Origin: Actinomycetota bacterium
GTDB taxonomy: Bacteria > Actinomycetota > Thermoleophilia > Solirubrobacterales > JACPNS01
Assembly: GCA_016219715.1 (NCBI GenBank)
Contig: JACRKX010000052.1
Location: 1-50,581 of the forward strand
Length of the DNA: 50,581 nucleotides
Direction: 5' to 3'
Position numbers and translations under genes: made by a program. The notes beneath the pieces are model-generated. The model was given only the letters and a program-made list of their open reading frames with translations, did no database searches and was not told the origin of the DNA. This document shows positions 7,891 to 18,095 of the stretch, in pieces (positions within the stretch are counted from its first letter, which is position 1; each line of letters begins with the position of its first letter).

Positions 7891-9266
7891 GTACGCGACT
7901 GCTATCCCAGCGCGGCCAGGCGGCGATCCTGCTCGTCGCCGGCTGTCTCGTCGTGTTCGCCGGTGTCGCCGCGTTCGCGCAGTACGGCACGGCCTTCCTC
8001 GCGCGCGGCCGTTTGCAGCGAGCCGTCGACCTGGCGGGTCTGGCGGCCGCGCAGAGCATGAGTCGCGACTTCTCGCGATTGATGTCGCCGGCCTCGATGC
8101 CCGACGGCTCGCCGAATCCAGCACATATCTCCCGCACGACCTATCTCGACCGTGCGCGCGCGGCGGCACGCCGCTCATTGGAGCTGTCTCGTGTCGCACC
8201 GCGGCAGACCAGCTTCGAGTTCCCGGTCGGCGCTGCGCCGACAGTGGTCACGGTCACGATCGCGCGCGACCGACACCTGGCTCTGCCGGCCGGCGACGGG
8301 CGCGCGGAGCGGGTCACCCTGCGTGCTGCCGCCACCGCTCGACTGGCGTTTGAGTTTGGTGCGATGCCGGGCGTGGCTCAGGCCAGGGCGAGCGGCGGCG
8401 GCTATTCGGGTCCACTCGCCTACCGGCAGGGCAAACCGATGCGGCCCGACGTTGCGACGGCGTTCGACCGCTTGCAATCGTCCGCACGCGCCAGCGGTCA
8501 CTCCTTGCTGATCGCCAGCGCATTCAGATCCGATGCCGAACAGGCCCGCATCTTCGCGCAGCGGCCCGATCCGAAGTGGGTCGCTCCGCCGGGCACCTCG
8601 CTGCATCGCTACGCGACCGAACTCGATCTCGGGCCGCCGTCTGCCTACGGCTGGCTGGCTGCCAACGCGCGCCGCTTCGGTTTCATCAAGCGGTACGCCT
8701 GGGAGGCTTGGCATTGGGGTTTTTCGAGCAACCCCCGCGACGTGCCGGCTCAGTACGAACGCGGCTCCTTCGAGCCCCGTCACGGACGGTTCGACGGCGC
8801 CGGTGGCCTGCCGGCCTACGTTCCCGCGCGCTTCGCCGCCACGATCGCCCGAGCCGCCCAGCGCCACAACGTGCAGCCCGAGTTGCTGGCAGCTCAATTG
8901 CAGGCCGAGTCCGGGTTTAACCCCAGCGCCGTCTCGCCGGCCGGCGCCCAGGGCATCGCCCAGTTCATGCCCGCGACGGCACGAGCGGTCGGCCTGCGCG
9001 ACCCATTCGATCCCGAGCAGGCGATCGACGCGCAGGCCCGCCTGATGTCGGCCCACCTACGCCGCTTCGGCACGATCCCCAAGGCGCTTGCCGCCTACAA
9101 CGCCGGCCCCGGCGCGGTCGAGCGATACAACGGCGTGCCAGCGTTTCCAGAGACACAGTCTTACATCGCCCGCATCCTGGCCCTAATGAAAAGCGCCGGA
9201 GTCGAACTCAACGACCCAGCCTTCGCCGGCATAAGCGTCACGCCACGCGCCGAGCTGATCCGCTGA
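7887..9266 (+). CDS. TadG-like N-terminus fused to VanY-type peptidase and lytic transglycosylase
   Basis: 459 residues, GTG start overlapping the previous stop by 4 bases. The N-terminus RGQAAILLVAGCLVVFAGVAAFAQYG is a TadG-like membrane anchor followed by a pilin-like region to about residue 170. Residues 180-285 form a VanY/D-Ala-D-Ala carboxypeptidase domain: SAFRSDAEQARIF, SLHRYATELD with His240 and Asp247, and EAWHWGF with His276 as zinc ligands. Residues 315-445 form an SLT transglycosylase: catalytic Glu341 in LQAESGFNP, then GAQGIAQFMPATA and AYNAGPGAV. It should cut both peptide and glycan of peptidoglycan from the outer membrane face. The three-part architecture is unusual. Confidence 0.85.
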   Translation: MSTRLLSQRGQAAILLVAGCLVVFAGVAAFAQYGTAFLARGRLQRAVDLAGLAAAQSMSRDFSRLMSPASMPDGSPNPAHISRTTYLDRARAAARRSLELSRVAPRQTSFEFPVGAAPTVVTVTIARDRHLALPAGDGRAERVTLRAAATARLAFEFGAMPGVAQARASGGGYSGPLAYRQGKPMRPDVATAFDRLQSSARASGHSLLIASAFRSDAEQARIFAQRPDPKWVAPPGTSLHRYATELDLGPPSAYGWLAANARRFGFIKRYAWEAWHWGFSSNPRDVPAQYERGSFEPRHGRFDGAGGLPAYVPARFAATIARAAQRHNVQPELLAAQLQAESGFNPSAVSPAGAQGIAQFMPATARAVGLRDPFDPEQAIDAQARLMSAHLRRFGTIPKALAAYNAGPGAVERYNGVPAFPETQSYIARILALMKSAGVELNDPAFAGISVTPRAELIR

Positions 9267-9305
9267 CCAGACCGGACCAACTGAGCCGCGCCGTACCCTG
9301 AGGCA

Positions 9306-11219
9306 GTGCCCACCGAGACCGGCGAAAAGACACCCAAGACCTCGAAGAACCCCTTCCGCGGCAAGCTGATCGACGAGCGCCGCGAGCTGCCCGATCTGCC
9401 CGGCGTTTACCTCTTCCACGATGCCGACGACACGGTGATCTACGTCGGCAAGGCCACGTCGGTGAAGAAGCGCGTCAGCTCGCACTTCTCCGCGCCTGAA
9501 GGCAAGGCCGTCGAAATGATCGCCACGGTCGAGCGCATCGAGTGTGTGGTCACGCGCGATCCGGCCGAGGCGCTGATCACCGAGCAGCAGTTCATCCGCC
9601 AGTACCGGCCGCGCTTCAACGTGCTGATGCGCGACGACAAGACCTATCCCTACATCGCAATCTCGCTCGACGAGGAGTATCCCCGCGTCTACTACACCCG
9701 CGAGAAGCACAAGCGTGGCCGCAAGTACTTCGGCCCCTACAGCGAGGCGCGGCGCGCGCGCGAACTCGTGGAGCTGCTCGGGAAGATCTTCCAGTACCGC
9801 ACCTGCGAGGGTCCCAGGCCCGGCCGATCCAGCGGCAGCCCGTGCCTCGACTATTTCATCAAGCGCTGTCAGGCGCCGTGTGTCGACTACATCTCAAAGC
9901 CGGACTACCGCGCGAACATCGACCGCATCGTCGCCTTCCTCGGCGGCAACTACAACGACGTGCTCGCCGAGCTCGACGGCGCGATGCGCGACGCGGCCGA
10001 GCGCCGTGAGTACGAAGAAGCCGCGCTCTACCGCAACCGCATCGCCGCGATCCGCCGCTCGATCGATCGCCACCGGCTTGACACAGCGGCGCTGGGCATG
10101 GTCGATCTCGTCGCGGCCGCCGTCGATGGCCCCGACGCCAACGTGCAGGTCTTCCAGGTTCGCGACGGTGTGCTGGCCGATCGCCAGAGTTTTCACATGG
10201 CCAACGAGGGCGAGAGCGGCGTGGGCGAGGTGACCGAGGAGTTCCTCGCGCAGTACTACGCCTTCGGCGGGGCGATACCGCCACAGGTGATCGTCGCGCG
10301 CGAACTCGAGCAGAGCAGCCAGGTCTTCGACGCGCTGGCGCAGATGCTCGGCGAGAAGCGCGGCGCGAAGGTCGAGTTGCGTTCGGCCGAGCGCGGCGAA
10401 AAGCGCAAGCTCTTCGAGCTCGCGCAACGCAACGCAATGCTGGCGCTAGAACGCGAGCGGTCGCGCGCCGAGCGCGGCAAGCGCAGCCGCCGCGAAGGGC
10501 TCGAAAACCTCGCCACGGAACTGAAGCTCGAAGCGCCGCCCGTGCGCATCGAGTGCTTCGACATATCCAACCTCGGACCGACCAACGTCGTCGCCTCGAT
10601 GGTCGTATTCCGCGACGGCAACCCGCGCAAGGCCGATTACCGCCGCTTCAAGGTGCGCGAGCTCGACGGCCGTCAAGACGACTTCGCCTCGATGGGCGAG
10701 GTGCTGTCACGTCGCATGGCTGCCTTCGAGCGCCAGAAAGAGGTCAGCCCGCACGACGACGCCTACGACGAGAGCTTCGCCTCGCTGCCCGGCCTGATCG
10801 TGATCGACGGGGGCAAGGGCCAGCTCGCAAGCGCCGTCAAAGAGCTGGAGGCCTTTCGCGCCGCCGGCGTAACGGTCGTGTCGTTGGCGAAGCGCGAAGA
10901 AGAGATCTTCATGCCCGGCCGCAAGCACCCGCTGGTGCTCGACCGTGACGATCCTGCCCTGAAGATCCTGCAGCGCATCCGCGACGAGGCTCACCGCTTC
11001 GCGATCACCTTTCATCGCGAGCGCCGCGACAAGGCCCTGACCAGCTCCGTGTTCGATGATCTCCCAGGTGTCGGGGCGGCTAGGAAGAGTCTGCTGATGC
11101 GTCACTTCGGATCGCCTGAAGCAGTCCTCACGGCCTCGCGCGACGAGCTTGAGTCGGTGCCCGGTCTGCCGGCCAAGGTGGGGCGCCAGATCTTCCATCA
11201 CATCAACCGCAGTCGCTGA
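9306..11219 (+). CDS. uvrC: Excinuclease ABC subunit C
   Basis: 637 residues, the dual-incision nuclease of nucleotide excision repair acting with UvrA and UvrB. The N-terminal GIY-YIG domain is seen as LPGVYLFHDADDTVIYVGKA; a Cys-rich segment (CEGPRPGRSSGSPCLDYFIKRCQAPC) and a UVR helix pair (YEEAALYRNRIAAIR) follow; the RNase H-like endonuclease half has IECFDISNLG and LIVIDGGKGQL; a C-terminal helix-hairpin-helix pair (LPGVGAARKSLL, VPGLPAKVGRQI) ends the protein. GTG start 39 bases after the hydrolase gene. Normal length. First gene of the uvrC-rapZ pair common to actinobacteria. Confidence 0.97.
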   Translation: MPTETGEKTPKTSKNPFRGKLIDERRELPDLPGVYLFHDADDTVIYVGKATSVKKRVSSHFSAPEGKAVEMIATVERIECVVTRDPAEALITEQQFIRQYRPRFNVLMRDDKTYPYIAISLDEEYPRVYYTREKHKRGRKYFGPYSEARRARELVELLGKIFQYRTCEGPRPGRSSGSPCLDYFIKRCQAPCVDYISKPDYRANIDRIVAFLGGNYNDVLAELDGAMRDAAERREYEEAALYRNRIAAIRRSIDRHRLDTAALGMVDLVAAAVDGPDANVQVFQVRDGVLADRQSFHMANEGESGVGEVTEEFLAQYYAFGGAIPPQVIVARELEQSSQVFDALAQMLGEKRGAKVELRSAERGEKRKLFELAQRNAMLALERERSRAERGKRSRREGLENLATELKLEAPPVRIECFDISNLGPTNVVASMVVFRDGNPRKADYRRFKVRELDGRQDDFASMGEVLSRRMAAFERQKEVSPHDDAYDESFASLPGLIVIDGGKGQLASAVKELEAFRAAGVTVVSLAKREEEIFMPGRKHPLVLDRDDPALKILQRIRDEAHRFAITFHRERRDKALTSSVFDDLPGVGAARKSLLMRHFGSPEAVLTASRDELESVPGLPAKVGRQIFHHINRSR

Positions 11220-11279
11220 GCCTGCGATGTCCGTCGCACAGGGTTCAATGCACGTGAGTTCCCTGTCGATGCATCCCAG

Positions 11280-12281
11280 ATGAAACAGCGCGAGACAGTC
11301 GCCCGCATCAGAGAGCGCGGCCTGCACCCATTTCGCCGGCGTCACCCCGACGCGGCGTCCACCGCTCCAGCTGAGCCGGCCCCAGCCGCTGGGGTACTTG
11401 CGCACTCGCTTCAGGACCTCGTGATCATCACGGGTCTCTCTGGCGCGGGCAAGTCCGCGGCGATGGCCGTCTTCGAGGATGCCGGTTACTTCTGCGTCGA
11501 CAACCTTCCGCCAGAGATGATCGATTCGCTGGCCCAGTTGTTCGAACACGAGGGCTCCAAGGTCGAGCGCGCCGCGATCGTGTCTGACGCGCGCGGCGGC
11601 AGTTACTTCGAGGAGATCGCCCCGGTGCTCGACCAGCTGCGCGGCCGTGGCATGGACTTTCGCATGCTCTTCCTCGATGCCGACGACCAGACGATCCTCA
11701 ACCGCTTCAAAGAGACTCGCCGTCGCCACCCGCTCGCGCCGCAAGGCTCGGTGGGCGAGGGCATCGCGGCCGAGCGCCGCATGCTCGAGCCGATCCGCGA
11801 TCTCGCCGACGAGACGATCGACACCACCGAGCTGTCGCCGGCGCGGCTGCGCCGCGTGATCGCCGAGGAGTTCCTGACGCCCGAGACGCGCGGCAAGCTG
11901 GCGGTCACGTTCATGACGTTCGGCTTCAAGAACGGCCCGCCGCGCAACGTGGACCTTTCGTTCGACGTGCGCTTCCTGCCGAATCCGTACTACGTGCCAG
12001 AGCTGCGCGACCAGACCGGGCTCGATCCCGACGTGCGCCTGTACGTCTCGGAATCCGAGGGAATCGACGAGTTCTACACGCGGCTTGTGCCGCTGCTCGA
12101 CTACCTGCTGCCGAGCTACTCGCTCGAAGGCAAGCAGCACCTGACGATCGGCATCGGTTGCACCGGCGGGCGCCACCGTTCAGTTGTGATCGCCGAGCAC
12201 CTCGCGGGCATCTACCGCGACAGCGACGAGCTGACCGTCGACGTCGTGCACCGCGATATCGCCACGCGCCCGCGCCCGTAG
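11280..12281 (+). CDS. rapZ: RapZ/YvcJ-type nucleotide-binding protein
   Basis: 333 residues. P-loop protein of the RapZ family: Walker A GLSGAGKS after LQDLVIITG, the family block FEDAGYFCVDNLPP, LFLDADDQTILNRFKETRRRHPL, and C-terminal GCTGGRHRSVVIAEHLA. In E. coli RapZ controls glucosamine-6-phosphate synthase through small RNAs; the role in actinobacteria is less clear. The first 46 residues are an Arg/Pro/Ala-rich extension beyond the family core, so the true start could be later. In many actinobacteria yvcK and whiA follow directly; here gap follows instead. Confidence 0.93.
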   Translation: MKQRETVARIRERGLHPFRRRHPDAASTAPAEPAPAAGVLAHSLQDLVIITGLSGAGKSAAMAVFEDAGYFCVDNLPPEMIDSLAQLFEHEGSKVERAAIVSDARGGSYFEEIAPVLDQLRGRGMDFRMLFLDADDQTILNRFKETRRRHPLAPQGSVGEGIAAERRMLEPIRDLADETIDTTELSPARLRRVIAEEFLTPETRGKLAVTFMTFGFKNGPPRNVDLSFDVRFLPNPYYVPELRDQTGLDPDVRLYVSESEGIDEFYTRLVPLLDYLLPSYSLEGKQHLTIGIGCTGGRHRSVVIAEHLAGIYRDSDELTVDVVHRDIATRPRP

Positions 12282-12398
12282 CCGCCGCGCCGCCGGCCGC
12301 CCGTAGAAAGCCCGGATCGCGCCATATCTCCGGTGATAGATTGCGCGGTGCTTTTACAAACCCCTTTTTAGCCCCCATCGGCAAGCTGGAGAACCTGA

Positions 12399-13403
<1,005 letters not shown>

Positions 13404-13413
13404 GACGCACGAG

Positions 13414-14640
13414 ATGACAGACGCAACCGGAGTCCCGGTGGCCGCACTGGGCAAGAAGACGGTTCGCGACATCGACGTCAGCGGCAAGCGTGTGCTCGTT
13501 CGCGCCGATCTCAACGCGCCGCTGCGCGAAGCGGACGGTCGCGTAGTCGTCTCCGACGACGCGCGCATCGCGGCGTCGGTGCCGACGATCGAGCTGCTGC
13601 GCGAACGCGGCGCGAAGGTGATCGTCTGCTCGCACCTAGGCAGGCCGAAAGACCGCGATCCCAAGCTGTCGCTTGCGCCGGTCGCCGAGCGGCTCGGCGA
13701 GTTGCTCGGCACGGACCTGCCGCTCGCTCCTGGGCTCATTGGTCCGGAGGTCGAAGCGATGGTCGCGCAACTCACCGACGGCGACGTGCTGCTGCTCGAG
13801 AATTCGCGCTACGAAGCTGGAGAAACCAAGAACGACCCGGCCCTGGCCGAGCAGCTCGCGAAGCTCGCCGACATCTACGTCGACGATGCCTTCGGGGCCT
13901 GCCATCGCGCTCACGTAACGACCGAGGGCGTGACGCACTTCGTCGGCACATCCGTCGCCGGATTGCTGCTCGAGCGCGAGGTCACCACGCTTCGCGGGAT
14001 CGTCGAGAGCCCCGAGCACCCGCTGGTCGTGGTGCTTGGCGGCGCGAAGGTCAGCGACAAGGTCGCCGTGATCGACTCCTTCCTGAAGGTCGCCGACGCA
14101 ATCCTGATCGGCGGCGCGATGTGCTTCAGCTTCTTCACAGCGCAAGGTCACGCGACCGGCAACTCACTGGTCGAACAAGAGGGCATCGAGCTGGCACGCA
14201 AGGCGCTGGCCGACGCCGAGCAGTCGGGCTGCCGGCTCGTGCTGCCGATCGACCTCAAGCTCGGTCGCGAGTTCAGCGCCGACACCGAGGTTCAGGAGCT
14301 TGATGGCGTCGACGTTCCCGATGGCTGGATGGGGCTCGACGTCGGGCGTAAGACCTACGAGGCCTACGCCGCCGAGGTCAAGGCCGCGAGGACCGCCTTC
14401 TGGAACGGCCCAATGGGCGCGTTCGAGCTGGCACCGTTTGCCGAAGGCACGCGTTACGTCGCCCAGGCCTTCGCCGAGGCGCCGGGCGTCACGGTCGTAG
14501 GCGGCGGCGACTCCGCCGCGGCGATCGCCGAGTTCGGCTACGCCGATGACGTCACGCACCTCTCGACCGGTGGCGGCGCCGCGCTGGAGCTGATTGAAGG
14601 CAAACTTCTACCGGGAGTGGAGGCACTAAACGATGTCTGA
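13414..14640 (+). CDS. pgk: Phosphoglycerate kinase
   Basis: 408 residues, transfers phosphate from 1,3-bisphosphoglycerate to ADP. The N-domain shows VLVRADLNAPL, VIVCSHLGRPK and LLENSRYEAGE; the C-domain shows VVVLGGAKVSDKV, FWNGPMGAFE and the nucleotide loop VVGGGDSAAAI with STGGGAALELIEGK near the end. The N-terminus is about 12 residues longer than usual, so a start at a later codon is possible. It lies 10 bases after gap and overlaps tpiA by 8 bases. Confidence 0.98.
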   Translation: MTDATGVPVAALGKKTVRDIDVSGKRVLVRADLNAPLREADGRVVVSDDARIAASVPTIELLRERGAKVIVCSHLGRPKDRDPKLSLAPVAERLGELLGTDLPLAPGLIGPEVEAMVAQLTDGDVLLLENSRYEAGETKNDPALAEQLAKLADIYVDDAFGACHRAHVTTEGVTHFVGTSVAGLLLEREVTTLRGIVESPEHPLVVVLGGAKVSDKVAVIDSFLKVADAILIGGAMCFSFFTAQGHATGNSLVEQEGIELARKALADAEQSGCRLVLPIDLKLGREFSADTEVQELDGVDVPDGWMGLDVGRKTYEAYAAEVKAARTAFWNGPMGAFELAPFAEGTRYVAQAFAEAPGVTVVGGGDSAAAIAEFGYADDVTHLSTGGGAALELIEGKLLPGVEALNDV

Positions 14641-15397
14641 CCGCAGGCCCTACATCGCAGGCAACTGGAAGATGCACAAGACCGGCCGCGAGGCCGAAGA
14701 CTTCCTCTGGGCGCTGCTGCCCCAGATCAGCGGCGAAGACCACGCCGAGGTCGTGATCTGCGCACCGTTCACCGCGCTGGTCAACTTGATCGACGGATCG
14801 CGCGGATCGCGCGTCAAGGTCGCCGCGCAGAACATGCATCAGGCCGAGGCCGGGGCGTTCACCGGTGAGGTTTCGGCGGGCATGCTCTCGGAGCTCGACG
14901 TGCGCGCGGTCGTACTGGGTCACTCCGAGCGCCGCCAGTACTTCAACGAGACCGACGCCGCGCTGGCCGAGAAGCTGCCCGCGGCGCTTGCCGCCGGCAT
15001 CGAGCCGATCTTCTGCGTCGGCGAAACCGAGGCCGAGCGTGAGGCCGGCCAGATGCAGGACGTGCTGCGGCGCCAGGTCACAGAGGGGCTTGCCGGCGTG
15101 CCGGCCGGCCAGCTGCCGGCGATCGTCGTGGCTTACGAACCGGTCTGGGCGATCGGCACCGGCAAGGTTGCCACGACCGAGCAGGCACAGGAGGCAATCG
15201 CCTTCATTCGCGAGTTGATCGCCGGTATCGACGCCGCCGCCGCGCCGCAGGTGCGCATTCTCTATGGCGGATCCGTCAAGCCCGACAACGCAGCAGAGCT
15301 TCTGTCCCAGCCCGATATCGACGGCGCCCTGATCGGCGGCGCCAGCCTCGACCCCGGAGATTTCGCCGCGCTCGTAGCCGCCGGCGACGCCGCCTAG
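14633..15397 (+). CDS. tpiA: Triosephosphate isomerase
   Basis: 254 residues, interconverts dihydroxyacetone phosphate and glyceraldehyde 3-phosphate. Catalytic residues are visible: Lys in AGNWKMHKT, His in VLGHSERRQYF, Glu in VVAYEPVWAIGTG, and the phosphate loop LYGGSVKPDNA. The ATG at 14633 overlaps the end of pgk by 8 bases and has a GGAGG within the pgk coding sequence, so translation is probably coupled. Normal length, all motifs intact. Confidence 0.98.
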   Translation: MSDRRPYIAGNWKMHKTGREAEDFLWALLPQISGEDHAEVVICAPFTALVNLIDGSRGSRVKVAAQNMHQAEAGAFTGEVSAGMLSELDVRAVVLGHSERRQYFNETDAALAEKLPAALAAGIEPIFCVGETEAEREAGQMQDVLRRQVTEGLAGVPAGQLPAIVVAYEPVWAIGTGKVATTEQAQEAIAFIRELIAGIDAAAAPQVRILYGGSVKPDNAAELLSQPDIDGALIGGASLDPGDFAALVAAGDAA

Positions 15398-15413
15398 GGG
15401 CGAGGATCTCGCC

Positions 15414-16917
15414 GTGACAGCGATCGTCAACGCTCCGTCGGTAGTTCTGATCGTGCTCGACGGGTGGGGGCTCGCCCCGCCCGGTCCCGGCAACGCCGTG
15501 GAGCTGGCCGACACCCCGGTCTTCGACGACCTGCACGCGCGCTACCCGCACGCCACGCTGCGCACCTCGGGTCGTGACGTCGGCCTGCCAGAGGGCCAGA
15601 TGGGCAACAGCGAGGTCGGCCACCTGAATCTCGGCGCCGGCGCGATCGTCAACCAGGACCTGACGCGCATCGACATCGCGATCGAAGACGGCAGCTTCGC
15701 CGCCAACCCGGTACTGCTCGACGCCTGCGCCACCGGTCGCCAGAGCGGCCGTCTGCACGTGATCGGCCTCGTCAGCGACGGCGGCGTGCACTCCAGCCTC
15801 GAGCACCTCAAGGCGCTGCTGAAGCTTGCCACCGACAGCGGTGTGTCCGACGTCGTCGTGCACGCGTTCACCGACGGCCGCGACACGTTGCCGAAGTCGG
15901 GCGCCGGCTTCGTCTCTGAACTGCAAGAGGCCCTGCCCGTGGGCGCGCGGATCGGCACTGTGATCGGCCGCTACTACGCGATGGATCGCGACAAGCGCTG
16001 GGACCGCGTCAAACTCGCCTACGACGCGATCGTTCACGGAGTCAGCGAGCAGCCGGTGGCCGAGAGCGGCGTCGCCGCAATCGAGGCCGCCTACGCGCGT
16101 GGCGAGACCGACGAGTTCATCCTTCCCACGCTGGTCGGCGACGAGGCGCGAATCCGCTCCGGAGACGCCGTGATCGGCTTGAACTTCCGCCCCGACCGGA
16201 TGCGCGAGATCATTGCGGCGTTAGGCGAGCCCGACTTCGGCGAGTTCGAGCGCGGCGACGCGCCCACCGGTCTGAAGATCGTCTGCATGACCGAGTACCG
16301 CGAGGGATGGCCGTACGCCGTGGCCTTCCCGCCCGATCGCCCGAGCGTCACGCTGGCCTCGGTGATCGCCGGTGCCGGCGGCGAGCAGCTTCATGTCGCC
16401 GAAACCCTTCAACGGTGGAGAAGAGACCCCGCACGGCGGCGAAGACCGCTTCATGGCGCAGTCGCCAAAGGACGTCGCAACCTACGACCTCAAGCCAGAG
16501 ATGAGCGCCGCCCAGGCCGCCGATCAATTTGTTGAACACTGGGGCGCAAGCGGCTACCGCTTCGGCGTGATCAACTTCGCGAATCCCGACATGGTCGGTC
16601 ACAGCGGAGTGATCCCGGCGGTCGTCAAGGCCGTCGAGGCCACCGACGAGCAGCTAGGCCGCGTCGTCGAAGCCGTGCACGCCAAGGGCGGCGTGTGCCT
16701 GATAACCGCCGACCACGGCAACGCCGAACAGCTGCTCGAGCCCGACGGCTCACCGAACACCGCGCACTCGCTTAACCCTGTGCCGTTCATCGTCACGCGC
16801 GAGGGTCTGACCCTGCGCGAGCAGGGGATCCTCGCCGACGTCACTCCGACCGTGCTTGACTTGCTTGGCATCGAGCAGCCGTCCGAGATGACGGGCGAAT
16901 CGATGATCGAGGGTTAG
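15414..16917 (+). pseudogene. gpmI: 2,3-bisphosphoglycerate-independent phosphoglycerate mutase, frameshifted
   Basis: Two overlapping reading frames together cover iPGM. The first (from GTG 15414) carries the metal/phosphoserine site MGNSEVGHLNLGAG and HAFTDGRDT and runs well to about 16403 (EQLHVAET). The second picks up at FNGGEETPHGGEDRF and carries ADHGNAEQLLE and NTAHSLNPVPF to the stop at 16917. Between them the family block of type EKYxHVTxF is absent. One extra base remains relative to codon phase, so about 26 bases are missing. As written the protein would end in unrelated Arg-rich sequence without the second half of its metal site. Genuine lesion or assembly error cannot be told apart here. 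Confidence 0.88.
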
Positions 16918-18095
16918 CTGTTGTCCTGAATGAAACCGCGCAGGCCGTCGATCTGGTCCTGCAGGTTGTTCTCGATCACCGGCGCCGTCTCGGAGCCGCC
17001 GAGCATGAAGCCGCCGACTGCCGCCGCCGCGATTGCCAGCAGCAGGAACAGCAGCGAAATGAATCGTTTGAGCCCGCGGCGGCTGCCGTTCGCGGTACGG
17101 ACAGGCTCGGGTGCGGATTCGGCCGGTGTGGCGATCCGTGTGGCGGCGGTGGCGCCCGCGCCCGACGCCGCGGCATGACGCGCGGTGATTATGCGCGTGG
17201 CCGCCGCCGGGTCGTTGAGCACGGCGGTCACGAACTCGCTCTCGTGCCGCTGAAGGCCGTCGCGCAGTGCCTGACCGAACTCGCGAGCGCCGTCGAAGCG
17301 GCGGTCGGGATCGTGGCTCAGCGCGACGCGAACGGCGCGGTCGAGTTCGACGGGAACAAGCGGGTTGGTGACCGAGATCGGCAGCGGGGTCTCGTCGCGC
17401 TGCTTCATCGCCAGTTCGGTGATCGACTTGTATTCGTATGGTGGCCGCCCAGCGAGCATCTCGTACGTAACCACGGCCAGTGAGTACACGTCGGACTGCG
17501 GCCCGGTGTCGCCGCCGATGGCCTGCTCCGGAGACAGATAGGCGACCGTGCCGAGCACCGATCCGGCCTGGGTGACCCGAGTCATCTCGGCGGCCTTGGC
17601 GATGCCGAAGTCGGCCAGCTTGGCGGTGCCGTCTGGCGTGACGATCAGGTTCGCCGGCTTCACGTCGCGGTGGATCACGCCGGCGCGGTGCGCGCAGTCG
17701 AGTGCCTCGCAGGCGTCGCGCGCGATCGCCACCGCGCGCGCCGGATCGAGCTGCTTGCCGCCGGCGACCAACTCAGAGAGCGGGGTGCCTTCGACGTACT
17801 CCATGACGATGAACTGGCGGCCGCTGGCCTCGTCTAGTCCCGAGTCGAATACCTGCACGATGTTCGGGTGCTGAAGTTTGGCGACGGCCAGCGCCTCGTG
17901 GCGAAAGCGTGTCACGAAGTCGTCGTCGCTGGCGAGGTGTTCGGCGATCAGCTTGATCGCGACCGTGCGCTTGAGAACCGTGTCCTCGGCCATCTCGACG
18001 ACCGACATCCCTCCGGTTCCGATGCGGCGGATCTGGCGGTAGCGGCCGGCGATCAGAGGCTGCTGCCGCGGGCTCTGCGGGGTGGTGTCGCTCAT
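16914..18095 (-). CDS. Membrane Ser/Thr protein kinase (PknB-type catalytic domain, no PASTA)
   Basis: 393 residues. Kinase domain about 18-285: glycine loop IGTGGMSVVEMAED, Lys48 in VAIKLI, HRDVKPANL (Asp144), DFGIAK (162-164), SPEQ and DVYSLAVVTYEMLAGRPP. A linker of about 60 residues, one membrane segment (about 345-370) and a tail of some 22 residues follow; there are no PASTA repeats. The active domain is cytoplasmic. Its stop overlaps that of gpmI by 3-4 bases (convergent), and its ATG overlaps the stop of the upstream lipoprotein gene, so it is co-transcribed with a putative surface lipoprotein and, further upstream, a double receiver. Confidence 0.93.
   Translation of the reverse strand: MSDTTPQSPRQQPLIAGRYRQIRRIGTGGMSVVEMAEDTVLKRTVAIKLIAEHLASDDDFVTRFRHEALAVAKLQHPNIVQVFDSGLDEASGRQFIVMEYVEGTPLSELVAGGKQLDPARAVAIARDACEALDCAHRAGVIHRDVKPANLIVTPDGTAKLADFGIAKAAEMTRVTQAGSVLGTVAYLSPEQAIGGDTGPQSDVYSLAVVTYEMLAGRPPYEYKSITELAMKQRDETPLPISVTNPLVPVELDRAVRVALSHDPDRRFDGAREFGQALRDGLQRHESEFVTAVLNDPAAATRIITARHAAASGAGATAATRIATPAESAPEPVRTANGSRRGLKRFISLLFLLLAIAAAAVGGFMLGGSETAPVIENNLQDQIDGLRGFIQDNS

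Noticed and set aside
10707-12176. 489-residue open frame on the minus strand
   Set aside because: Antisense to uvrC and rapZ, both with intact motifs; no recognisable domain and typical shadow composition.
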